This document shows, piece after piece, positions 47,413 through 58,661 of a DNA stretch of 64,000 nt (positions are counted from its first letter, which is position 1; every line of letters starts with the position of its first letter). The notes beneath the pieces were generated by a model. The model was not told where the DNA came from, did no database searches, and worked only from the letters and a program-made list of their open reading frames with translations. The position numbers and the translations under genes were made by a program. The DNA is from Rhea pennata (taxonomy: Eukaryota; Chordata; Aves; Rheiformes; Rheidae): assembly GCF_028389875.1 (NCBI RefSeq), contig NC_084687.1, positions 5,120,157 through 5,184,156 of the forward strand, in the 5' to 3' direction.

Positions 47413-48240
47413 GGGGAAGAAGGAGAGAAGAGGCCCTCCTGAGGAGCCACAGGAACGGGAGGGGACGGGGATCAGGCCATCCCTGAGGAAACCAGGGCCC
47501 GGAGCCAGGCCGGGGCTGGCCCCTGCTCTCGGGGCAGGGCAGCCCGCACGTGGGGCACGGGACCCACCACATCTCCTCTGCTGCCTGCTCTCAGGGCGGG
47601 GAGCTGCCTGGAGCCCAGCCTGCAGGAAGAGGCGCACAGGTGACCCAAAAGGCATTTCTCCTCTGCTGGGCCTCTAAGGAGCTTTCACAGCCCCGAGCGG
47701 CCCCACCTGGGGCCCTCACCCCACCCCAAGCTCCATTTAAGCTCCGCTGGGGCCCCCAGCCCAGCTCTGCCTGGTGGGGCCATGCTAGGGATAGGCCTGG
47801 CCCCATGTGCTGGGGGCCTGGTGGGGTCTGGCCCTGCTTCGTGCTCCTGGCTTGAGCTCGGCCACCGTGGACATGCCAGGCACCTGATGGCCACTTCCTG
47901 TGAGGCCCCGCGGCAGTGGGACACCGTCCACCCTGCGTCCTCCCAGCGGAGGCTCCTTCCTGCGGCTCGATCCCTGTGTGCCCGCTTAACGAGATGCTAA
48001 TTAAATGCTGCGGTCAACTGGCAGCCAAGAGGATTAACAAGCACTTGTCCCACCACTGCCAAATAACCCCGCAGGTGAGATGTTGTCGTGGGGCTTCGGG
48101 ATGCTCCGGCCGGCGAGCTGAGACACGGGGAGATGCTCCCGCCTTCGCAGCCCCGCGAGATGTTCCCCTCCGGACGCAACCCAGCAGCGTGAGACGCAGG
48201 AATTTCACGGCGTGTTATGCGGGAGCATGTAACTGCCATG
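47413..48240. other. GC-rich noncoding DNA
   Basis: GC-rich with CCCC/GGGG words and few AT bases up to about 47,960, then a GCTAATTAAATGCTGC motif at 47,995. A plus-strand donor-like CCCGCAG|GTGAGATG lies at 48,074. No exon recognised. Confidence 0.35.
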
Positions 48241-51200
48241 GTCTCTTAGGTCTCTAAAATTGTGGATTTGTTAGGTTAAAACTAGAACTGAGCAAGAACC
48301 TTGCAGAAAATAATTTTCTGGACAAATCTTAGCTTGAAATTTGTTTGTTAGCGGCTTACAAGTTTCCTGGCTAGATTTTCTTTTAAAAATCAATGGTGGA
48401 AGTGCTTCTGCAACAGCTTCTCAAACTGTGGTTAATACACAAGCAGCAGACAGGGTATTTCCAGCATAAACTGCTTGGATGAGCCTTGAATCAGGTATTT
48501 CCCCTGTGATTCTGCTCCCCAGCTGGAGGATACTTTGATTTGGGCTCAAATGGCTATGATATTGAGGTCTGAACTTGCTTTCTGGAAATATTCTCCAAAT
48601 ACTGCTTTGAATTTGGCTGTTTCATCAAGTACATGTGCCAAGAAATTCATTAGTAAACTATTAATGGAAAAGAACACAAAGTCTGAGTGTCCATCAAAGA
48701 ATGCTCAAAGGAGATATTTGACAGCTGATTGCTTTAATCAAAGTCAGAATATTGGAAATATAAGACGCTAAACACCTGTGTAATAGCTACTGTGGAGGGA
48801 AAAAGATTAAAAACAAGAAAAAGAACTAAATATGATGGTCTGCTTTCCCCTTGGTGCTGCAGTTCCTGGGAGACCCATGGTGCTGCTCTGGTCTGATGCA
48901 GCACTGATGCATGTGTTGTTCCTTCCTGTGTGTACTGTCAATGATGGAAAAGCCTCGGTGCTAGTTGAGGTGTCCAAGGCTGTTAGGACACGTGGCTGCA
49001 ACCAGAGATCCTGGCTTACAGCTTCTGCAGAAGATCAAGGACCAGACATGCTGTGGTGATGCAGCAATCATCCCTGCCCCTGTGGTCAGGTAAGGATTCA
49101 AACTTTTTTAATGGGAAATAAAGGTACTTTGCCATTGCCTATGCAGAGGAGGGAGCAAATGTCTGAGGAGAAGCAGCTCCTCCCAGCAGGAACTTCACTG
49201 GTAAATAGGTGGCTGTGGCTGGCTGGATTTGGAATGGCATGTCAGCCCTGAGGTACCGCTGAAAGGGCTTAACCTAGGAAACCCTCCTGGAAGTAGGTGT
49301 TGACTGGCATGTTTTAGTGCCATCAGGCCTGTCTTTGAAATAACCTGGCAAGAAAAATGAAGCAATGAGCAGATTACCATCCTGAAAACAGCTGGTAAAG
49401 CAATGCCACATGGGCAGTCCATCAGTACAGTTGGGTTCTGTTGCATTTCATTGTGTTGGAGGTAGTTCTGGTTTCTTTAGCTCTGCAATCATTTGGTTAG
49501 AGCTGATTGTGTGGGATGTCCTCAGTTGAAAGGGAAAGGGCTATACAATCAGCTCCAGCTGAAAAATGGCACAGGAAAAACTCCTCAACACCTGGTGACA
49601 CAGGAGAACATTTGAGTGGTACTGCCTTCCTAGAGGAAATGATGCAGAGTATCACTGAGGAAGCTGTAAATAATATTCCATGCTTGAATTGCTTTTCAAT
49701 GCAAGATGTCAGCTCTGTTGTCTCTGAGTTCATGCTATATAAATATTTATGGCCCCTAATGCAGAGGTTTGTCACATGTACTGAGGTGAAGCTAAGGTGA
49801 TGCTGTCTATAGGTGACACACTGCACCAAAGAAAACTGGCAAATGTCATGCCCGGCTCCTGGGGAACGTGCATTAACAACACTTTGTGTAGTTAGAGGAC
49901 TAGAAAACTTGGTGTAGAAGAGTTACTTTCTCCCTGCCATGATGATAAAAGTAAGGGAAGGGAAGCTCAGAAAATTAGTTTTGTCTTTCTGATGGCTGTA
50001 CACCAGGGCACAGTGCATTGGGTTGGTGGTAGCAGAGGGAGTGGAAAGGCTGTGTGGAGCCATTCCCATCTGAGCCCTTAGTGGTACTTGCAGAGATGGG
50101 GCTGCTGCACCGTCTCTGTGCGGAGGTGTTGACAGAGGAAGAAAAGCAAGGAAGGAGTCACCCCTACTCACAGCAGCTCTTGTTGTATTAGCAGTTGCAA
50201 GCATCTGACTCATCACTTAGGGTGACCTAGACCCTGACACCCTTGACGGAAAGTACCCAGCTGCAGGTGCCTGCTGATTCTCCGAAGGGGTCAAAGCCCC
50301 GGTAGCATGCAGACATGTGGGTAATGGAGGGTGGCACCATGGTGGGCCTTCTGCATGCCATGTGCTGGAGCGCGGCCCCCCTCTCGTGCGCCATTGGTAA
50401 CCTGTTAATGATGTGCCTGTGCCTACTCCTCAGCCGCCTTTTTTCCTCCTCTATTGTTCTGCGTATTTCAGCTACTGGAGCCTCTCTGATAATATCACCC
50501 ACTGTTCTCCTCACCTGCTGCCGCTCCTCTGAGTCATTCTGCTATCTGACAGGGTAGGCACAAAGGTGTCTCATATCAGATGCAGCTCAGCCAATATCTG
50601 GCTGTTTTGGTTAGTTTTGCATCTTCTATTCATCTTCAGAGAAGTTAAGGGGCTGGGGGAAGGGAGGAAACCTAATAGGATTAATCCTCTGAATTCATTA
50701 TGCAAAACTTGGCACCCTGCCAGTCTTTCTCTTGAACAAATGGTCAATGCTTTTTTTAATAGCATTAAGCAAAATTACAAATCACAACGTTGGTTAATCA
50801 ATCTCAATAGGTTTCTCTGCATGAATTTTTTTTAACTGTCTCCTGGAAAAGACTGTAGCAGCTGATGTTTTCCTTCTCCCTCTCTTCTTCCCCCCTCTCC
50901 CCAGTTCTTGGCATTAGCAGTAATTGCTAGGGAGATGCTGGTTATTTTTCTCTTCTGAACTCCTGGCCTGGATGGACAGAGGCCTGCATGCAAAGCAAAA
51001 CGACGTAAATGAAAGGGCATGAGGAAGCACTGGGTGGGGGAGGACTGGCAATGGCTATGCTGGACCACAGGGAAGGGGGACACTGGATGGAGCATGACAC
51101 AGACTCTAGTCTCCATTCCAACCACAGGCTTGGAGGAAAGAGCTGCTCTGATGACCAGGGCCACTAGGATGGAGACAGCCTCCCCAGGGATGTGGAGTCC

Positions 51201-51597
51201 GTTCTTCCTGTCCTACATAGGGTTTCCCCCTAAAAGTCCCTAGAGATTTACAGCAGACTGTTTAAGAGACAGAACTTGGCTTCCTGCTACCTGTCACTGT
51301 GTATCATAGAACCAGTCATATCACCCGAGACAGGTAGCAATGTGCTTTCTGCAGCTAACTGAGCCCAGAACTGGAGGCTGGGGCTGCCTGGAGAAGGTGT
51401 GCTGGGGAAGGAGGTCCGTGAGCCCGGCAGCAGGGCTGCCGCACGCTCGCACTGACAGTCAAGGTCGCAGTGAACCAGCAGAGCTCCCGCTCAAGTAAAT
51501 ATAAAGCTATTTAAGAGATCTAGAAGATGCCTTCCCTGAATGGACAAGATCCTTCCCTCTGGCCATTGTGTGCGATACGGATACCCTTGGAGCTGCG
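48241..51597. other. Lower-GC, CpG-poor noncoding DNA with unassigned open frames
   Basis: The composition changes here: few CpGs and more AT. Minus-strand frames at 50,514-50,227 (a Glu/Arg-rich helix-like stretch including EIRRTIEEEKRRLRSRHRH) and 49,829-49,497, and a plus-strand frame at 49,507-49,800, do not match a family I know. They may belong to a decayed transposable element. A plus-strand donor-like GTCAG|GTAAGG sits at 49,089. Confidence 0.3.
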
Positions 51598-51632
51598 CTC
51601 AGGCACCGCTGCGTTAGATGCTGTACAAACAG
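51598..51632 (+). repeat. Possible ancient interspersed-repeat fragment
   Basis: GCACCGCTGCGTTAGATGCT followed by GTACAAACAGC resembles a motif widespread in sauropsid genomes ('gctaggtgctgtacaaacac'). I cannot name the family with confidence. Confidence 0.3.
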
Positions 51633-53150
51633 CCCGTTACAGCAGCTGTACTGCAGGCATGAATGCAGACAAATACCTTCTTGTTATGCTAGGCAACGGC
51701 TTGGAGCCAAAGCAAGGCATGCTTTAGTTATGTTTTTGTTTCACTATTGCTTTCTTACATGAACATATGTATATATGTATTAATAGACAGTCATGGTTTG
51801 CATACAGCATATGGATATATAGCAAAAATGTGAACACATGACTGTATGTACCTGCATTGTATGTATAGCTGTGCCACATACCACTGGGCTGATACAAATC
51901 TGTTTGACATTGCTGTGTTTGATGCATTTACCTACCGGCAGATTTGTGGTGTGTCCATCAGGGGAGTGAACTTGCTGTTTACCAGCCAGTCAGACTTTGG
52001 ACTAGGTGCTGCTGGATGTATGGTAAGCAGCAAGTGCCTGCGTCTGGGTGGTGTAGGGCTTCACAGAGCACGTTGTCTTGCTGGGATTGAATGCAGTCTG
52101 ATGCCTGTAGTAGCTGCCCTTTCTGCAGGCTACATGTAAAGGGGTGGGTAAGCTCCATTTGGAATAAAGTAGCTGAAGTGATGGAAGGACCAGCCCAAGC
52201 TGGCTGGGAAGAGATGTACAAGCAGTAAGGTTTCTGGGGCTGGGTGGAGCAGTCTGTGTGGGTGAGCACAGGGAACCAGAAATACCACAGAAGCAGGCAA
52301 TGAAGAGGCAAGAAACCCAAAACAGCAAAGGAGGCCCTTCTCACACAGCCCCCAAGAAAGCTTTCCAGGGTGAGTGTTGGCTGGAATAGGAGAATTAGGA
52401 AATCTGTCTCATAGTGGTTGCTTCCCGCAGTCCTGGAAGAAGCACTCTGGTAATAAGCAGGCTTAGGAAATGCCCACTTACCACCTACTTCACATCCTCA
52501 TGAGCACAACCAAAACATGCCTCTTAAGTCCAAAGTACTAATTATGTTTAAGGTCACTCCTGGCATATTTATGGTTTTTCTCTGGCTAAAGTAGGAGTGT
52601 TCACATCAATATACATACATGAGTGTACTGAGCTGGGATATAACTATTCACAAGCCTGTTTTTCTAAGATATTGGTGACACTTTTATTATACACCAAGAG
52701 GAAATTATCTCAGTGATATAAGCAGTGTGAGAATGGAGAGCGCAAGTCAACCCACCCAGGTTAGATGCCTATTTTGGGATGAGACAAACCCCCTCATCTT
52801 TTTTTTTTTTTTTTCTCCTTCCACTGACTATGGAGAAGCTCCAACTTGAAGGGCTGACTCTCAGCTAGATCAGAGGAACCCACCAGCAGAGTCAAAGAGG
52901 ATGCGCCAGTGGCTTGGAGGACTTGCAGATGACTAATGGACTTGCTTGCGGTTGGTCTGGTATGTGGATATCTGAAGCCTGGCATATCCCGGGGAACACA
53001 GTGGATGTGCGCGTTGGAAGCCTGGTGCATGACTGCAAGGGTACAGCCAACTGCAAAGCAACTGGCAGGCAGAGTGAATTCCATTAAAGAGAGCGAGAAG
53101 AGAAATCTAGCGCTGAGCTTCCCTTGGTGCACCAGCCTCCTCCTCACCTA
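51633..53150. other. Noncoding lower-GC DNA
   Basis: AT-rich start (51,750-51,850, CATATGTATATATG), then mixed DNA with the T16 run. No gene recognised. Confidence 0.4.
52799..52814. repeat. T16 homopolymer
   Basis: An uninterrupted run of 16 thymines with no recognised element attached. Confidence 0.95.
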
Positions 53151-53460
53151 ATCTAAAATTAACTTCACTGTTCAGCTGCATTTAAGCAAAACCAGTTGCC
53201 ATGGCCACGCCAGGGGCTCCTACATATAGCAAACGAGGTAATCAGTTAAAATGAATAGCCACAGAGCTGATGCTTGCTGTAGGTTACATGTGAAGTTCAT
53301 TCACTTGTTAAACCTAATGGACTGTACTGCCTATGAATTGGAAATGTAAATTCTCTCTCTTTCGGTGGCTGGAGTTTGAATCAGGCTGAAAAAGCTGGAG
53401 GAAAATGTCAAATTAAAAGAGCTAGTGCTGTGGATAATGTGAGCCCATAACGGATCAGAG
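53151..53460. promoter_or_regulatory. Candidate conserved noncoding block
   Basis: About 300 bases of CpG-poor, low-repeat sequence with words such as ACGAGGTAATCAGTTAAAAT and CACTTGTTAAACCTAATGG. This texture is typical of conserved vertebrate enhancers. Judged by texture only. Confidence 0.3.
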
Positions 53461-54371
53461 GGGATTTCTGTGTGGGTTCAAGCCTTAGGTTTGCTGGAAG
53501 GCACACAGCAGAAAGCTGAGCCCCCCTTGCTGCTTCTGAGAGGGACACTGGTATTTATAGCACCTTATTAATGCTTGCTTTGCTGGTGCTTGTTAGCTCT
53601 GCTATCCTGTTCTGAGTAAAATAAGCTGTTCGGTCCTGCTGGTGGTTCACAAGGCTTTAGAAGATGTAGGAAAAGAGCTCTGTTTCTATGGCATAGCCTG
53701 TAAACACTCAAAAACCTCAAGGCACAATGCAATGTGAGACACCAGCCATACGCAGGCACCTTTCCGTTCATCACCACAATGTGCTCAAATGCTTCCCAGG
53801 ACTCCTGAGAGCTTGAGATAGGGTCTGAGGAACGAGCAGAGCTGCTTGCGAACAGCAAGGTGCTGAGCAAGTGAAAAGACTGCCAGCAAAGTAGGTGGAC
53901 TGTTGCTATTTTAATAAGCCCATTGCTATAGGAAAAATCAGTCCTCAGGAATGGTCCAGACCTCCATTTTGTGCCTTGTACAAAATTTGGTAAGTGTCCT
54001 GCTCCAGAAGCTGCGAGCCAGGCCCTGCCTCGGGAAGGACACGGGGAGCAGAGTGCTGTCTGCCAGCCCCTTGCCCTGCTTTCTGCAGCCTCCACGCAGC
54101 CGTTAGAGCTTCATGCGGACCTGTCTTGATCTTTGTGCAATCTCAGAGCTTCGGAGAGCTTCACACTAGACTCTCAATACATATGTTCGTATTTCATATC
54201 TTGCCATCGCTAGGATTCCCTCGGAGGAAGCTTCAAACCTAGCGGTAGGCAGAACAGCCTTTCCTTGTTCATGCCGTGTCTGCACTGAAGTACGGAGGAG
54301 GTTGATTTATTTCCTGCTGCTCTACCCCTCACTCACATATCCCTTCCCGCCTACTGGAGATGAAGGGCTTA
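53461..54371. other. Noncoding DNA
   Basis: Mixed lower-GC sequence. A strong plus-strand donor-like TTTG|GTAAGTGTC lies at 53,989, but the preceding sequence has stops and no recognisable domain in any frame. Confidence 0.35.
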
Positions 54372-54462
54372 TAGCACTGGAGAAAAGATGCTCCAAATAC
54401 CAGACTAGCTTTTAGGAGGTCTGGATTCAAATCTTTTGCTCTGCTACATATTTTCTGTGCAG
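54372..54462 (+). repeat. Ancient MIR-like fragment
   Basis: AGGAGGTCTGGATTCAAATC and TTTTGCTCTGCTACATATTT resemble the 'aggactcctgggttctattcctggctctgccac' segment of amniote MIR-like elements on the plus strand. Confidence 0.4.
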
Positions 54463-54827
54463 TGAATTCATGTTTTGCAGTGCCCATTCTAATCTTAAAA
54501 TTCACATGTCCGTATCCATTGTCAATATGTTGCATTTCCAGTGTTAGTGTTGTACTTATTAAGTTAATCTTTCTCACTAATTCAGCTCCAACCAAACCTA
54601 CAAAACAAAAGGGACATTTTGTCTACTTAGGACCTGTGACAATTAGAAAATTTTATTCTCCTGCTAATCTGGGACTTTTAATGGACATATGATACATCAT
54701 TATCCTTTTTTTATCTTGAATCATAACTGTAAAAGGCACAGTAGTGGTTTTGTGCAGAGTGTCCATATCTGTGTCCATATGGATAATTACAGACCCATAT
54801 GAACATTATAGACTAGTTCATCACCTG

Positions 54828-54880
54828 GCATAAATCAGAGCATCCCCGTTCTCTGTAACATACTTATGCTGATTTACATC
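54828..54880. repeat. Imperfect inverted repeat (16/15-bp arms)
   Basis: GCATAAATCAGAGCAT (54828-54843) and ATGCTGATTTACATC (54866-54880) are imperfect inverted copies around a 22-base spacer. The pair resembles an old repeat motif ('gtaaatcagcatagctcc...ctgatttacacc') that I recall from reptile and bird genomes. The family is not assigned. Confidence 0.5.
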
Positions 54881-55400
54881 AAGCCAAATTCCAGTTCTAA
54901 ATAAGCTTATGACATTGAGTAATAGGCCTCATTGCAAATCTAGGAGAAATTAGCTTTGTTGTGACATATGGCACAACCTTCAGGTCCTAATTGTGCTGGC
55001 TCATGCATTCATAATACCACCAATTATTTATATGATGAAGTAAGATAGCATGTTTATCAGTAATTTTCCTTCACTGACAGTTTATGATCAGCCAAGTAGC
55101 ACCCATTGGAATACTCCAGGCAATTAGACACTCTTATGTGCATGGTGTCATCAGATTGTCGCATAATAAACAAAAAGAAAGAATTTTATGCGTTCAAAGG
55201 GGGCCCTGCTAGAGCTGCTAGGTCAAAAATACATCCTGCATGTTGTGACCATAATTGCAGGAGCTTGTGTAATTTGTCATTGCTGTGCCTTTGTCTGAAC
55301 CATTCTTGCACACAGACAGGAAAGTACATTAACTACAGCCACAAAAGTCTGCTGCCTGAAAGTCTCCGATCTGTCTTGCGGTCTACAGGTTGAGGATTTG
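54881..55400. promoter_or_regulatory. Candidate conserved noncoding block
   Basis: CpG-poor, complex AT-leaning sequence with no repeat signature. It includes CAATTAGACACTCTTATGTG, GATTGTCGCATAATAAACAA and GACCATAATTGCAGGAGC. It is the longest such block in the window and a good candidate for an enhancer or other conserved element. Confidence 0.3.
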
Positions 55401-58400
55401 CTGCAGCAGCCAAAGCCATGGATCAGTGGAGCTCTGTATCTCCCTGCTGTACGAATGAATCAGTTGGCGCGTGGTGCGCAGGCACTACCTCCTGCCCTCT
55501 CCCTTTCCCTCTGAAGAAAGCTTCGTAGCCAGCACTGCAGGGTCAACACCATTCTGCTCTGCACCAGTGAAGATGCTCTGTGGTCCCTCAGCTTGCAGAT
55601 GTGCCAGCAGGCCCACCACACTCAATATGTAAAATCCAGTCGCTCTTCCCTTGTGTAGTAGGTCTGACTGTTCAGGCAGCTGTGCCAGGGGCCTCAAGGC
55701 TCTCTTGGGTGTCTCAGAGTTGGGTAATTGCCTTTGATGTAGTTGAGGGACTCACCTAGGTGCCTCCTAAGGAGTTTAAAGGGGTATTATTTATAGACTT
55801 CCCTGACTGTTATAATTTGTGGAGAAGAAAGCATTGCTGACTGTCACTATTTCTTCCACTGAATCATATACATTCATCTGTCAGCATAAATATATATCTC
55901 CAAATTCTGGTGAACTTGCTAACTCTCCCCCATGAGGGCGTCCATGCTCACCTCTCTGCTACCTAGGCAGAACGAGTGCAATGAAAAACAAACCGGCGTT
56001 ATCTTAGTGTACTCAGGGTCCCTGCTTATCTCCTCTGTTCCTTGTAATTTCTCTGGTGAGGTGTCAGCGCGCTCTCGCTAGTGCTGATCAGCTGTTTCTG
56101 ACTGCCCCAGCATATTGATCAGATAACACGGGCTGATAGGAGGAGGCAAGGTGGGAAATGAGCAGGCATGGGACCTGGGAAGATGTTATAATTCTGAGGC
56201 AAGGAGAAGGCAAAGTACGCCACGTAGGTGTACTTTGGGTGCAGTCTGTATGTGCCCTCAGGTCCCTTGGTGACAAAGTGCTCTGTAATTACGTGCTGTT
56301 AACTCCATGGGAAAGCACCGCTTTGGTGGGGGGAGAGCTGCTCAAGGACGAAACTGAGCTCGGCTCTGCCAACAGCTGTCCGTTAGTTAGATAAGTCACT
56401 TCTGCTGTCTTTGTTTTGACACTCACCTTTCTTTAGTCCTTCTCATTTCAAGGACGAGGCTCTGAGTCAAGGACATCTCTCCTTCCTGCCCAATACTATT
56501 GCCTTTCCAACCTTGGCATGTGGAGTGTGGGAAATCTTCAAGCCTGCTACTAAGAGTTACGTTGCATCTTTAGTAGAACAAGTAGTTCAACTAAATATCA
56601 CAGGAGAAAAGGGATTGGGAAAAGGGGAACCCGTTTAACTCCATTTGGGCTGCCAGTCTAGCTGATAGCAACTGGTGCTCACCAGAATAATCCAAGATCT
56701 GCTGCACTTCGCTCCATTCATCTTAAACAGCCGGTTGCCCTTACGGTGCACTAGCAAGGGGAGAGGTGCTGGCCAATCTACTGTCAAGACAACAGGGCCC
56801 ATTTCATGACACTTTGTGCATTTATGTGGGAGGCAAAATGCACCAAAAATACCTCTTCAGCCCTCACTTCAGCAAATTTCCCCTTGCAGAGTTTTCTTCA
56901 GTAAGTGGAAGTGAAGGCAGTAAAATGATAGCCATATCCAGCTGTATCGCGCATCCTTGCTTGGACTGCTGCTAGGAGGCAGGTACGCTCACAGAATAAA
57001 GCTCTCCTTAACTGTGTTTAAACAGTATAGTGACACTGTGGATTGTAAAATACAAATGCTTTGCACAGAGGAGTTTAATGGTCAGCTTCTGTTCAGCCTA
57101 ACACTTAGGGGACAAGACACACTTCCTTGCATTAGTGAATTATACATTTGAATTTTGAGGGAAATATAGCGAAAGTAACACTTTCAGATCCCCACTTTAA
57201 TGTAAATCATTGGGATCCAGAATACAAGGAAGGAAGAAAAGTTTTATTTCCGCCTCCGACTCTCCCTGGGGACACGGGTGAGTCAGTTCACCAGGGATTT
57301 TCCAAAGAAGGTCCATACAGTGCTGGGCATGTGTCTGACAGGAGCTCTGTTTGTCTGGCTGACTCAACCCCTGCAAGCGTCGGGAGCCCTCCTCTTCCTC
57401 GTTCCCACCACCGCTACCAAGAGCTGTGGGGAGTCGCTGCCTCCTTTGAGGAATTTCAGCTCCAATCTGTTCCCACACAAGTTTTCTGTGAAAATTAATT
57501 AATGCCTGTGAGGCACTTTGGAGGTTGGATAAAGCTTTCAGCATTCATATTTATTCTTTCTGAGTAGGACTGCATCCAAACCGAGCTCCCCGTCAATGAA
57601 GCGTGCTCGCCGGCAGGCGGCTGGCCCCTCCTGAGAGCTCTGCTCAGGTTGCCTTCCGCGAGGATGGCAACTGCTTGCAGAGCACCCATCCATTTCCGTG
57701 CCAGCACCTACTAGTAAAAATTGAGTATTTAATAACTTTGCTCTTCTGAGGTACGTATTCCGGTCGCAGAACTGGGTCGGGCAGTTCGGATAGAGGCGGG
57801 GCTGGGTCGGCCTGCTGAAACGCTCAGAAGCTGGTGCACTAGCTCCAGCTGAGAAGTGTCTTCAGCCTTCTGAACGCGCCAGGCCAACGGGAGGTTAAAC
57901 CAGCTACGCGGGCAGCAGCCTGCCTCCGACGAGAGCCGTCTTCCTCTGCGGTCTCTGTCGTGCCAGGAGCACCCGACGCCGGAGCTAATTAGGCTTTCTC
58001 AGGAGGCTCTTGGTTACGATGCTAAGCCGGGCCCCCGATTTGGGGTGCCGGTTTCACCCGCGCCGGCTCCGAGCAGCGCCGGGTTCTGCAGTTCTGTTCG
58101 GCCAAAAGGTTGGGACGTTGAAACACGACAGATCGCTCGGGGATCAGCATTGCTCTTGTGAGAGTGACTTTGTGCCCGCGGTCTCAGGCTGCTTATTTGA
58201 CCTTTCAGTAGCTCAGATCCTGCAGGGTCTCACGGCTGGAGATCACGTCTCCGACTAGCCCGTGCAGGGCGTTTGCTGGGCCTTTGAACTGACACAGCCT
58301 TTTCCCCCCATGCTGGCAACTGGAGAAGCGCTGCTTTTAGCTATCCATGAATCAACAAGGAAAAATTCGTCTTTCCTGTTTCTCTAGTGAGTTCTCCTTT

Positions 58401-58616
58401 TGCACAACACCTGCAAAATCGCGCCAGGCCAAGCTGCCGAACGCAGCTTCGTTGCCGGTGTCTCGCCGTCGGGCCCCACGCCTGCTCTCGTGGCTGCTTG
58501 CACACGCCGGCTAGCCTGGCCTTCGTCGGCATCCTCCTGCAGACACCTCAGTCATGCTGCAAGTATTTGCTGTTCAGGACCATATTTCTCATGTGTTTTT
58601 ATAACACAATCAGTTT
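55401..58616. other. Noncoding DNA, transition back to CpG-rich sequence
   Basis: Lower-GC DNA to about 57,500 with one MIR-like fragment, then rising CpG from 57,580. Plus-strand donor-like sites at 56,897 (TTCA|GTAAGTGG) and 57,277 (ACGG|GTGAGTC) have no recognised exon. Confidence 0.35.
56356..56422 (+). repeat. Ancient MIR-like fragment
   Basis: GAGCTCGGCTCTGCCAACAG followed by GTTAGATAAGTCACTTCTGC and TCTTTGTTTT follows the order of the MIR-type core ('ggctctgccactg...gataagtcacttctgctctctgtgcctcagttt'). Confidence 0.45.
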
Positions 58617-58661
58617 GTATATATGTATATTTCATATATATATATATTATATATATATATT
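58617..58661. repeat. Imperfect (TA)n microsatellite
   Basis: TATATATG and TATA units interrupted by TTCA and a doubled T. It is followed by a T run. Confidence 0.95.

Noticed and set aside
53900..54010. Possible plus-strand exon ending at a strong donor (53,989)
   Set aside because: No acceptor, domain or open frame supports it, and isolated GTAAGT sites are expected by chance in 64 kb.
56840..56910. Possible micro-exon between CCCCTTGCAG (56,888) and GTAAGTGG (56,898)
   Set aside because: It would be about 10 bases, and no transcript evidence or frame supports it.
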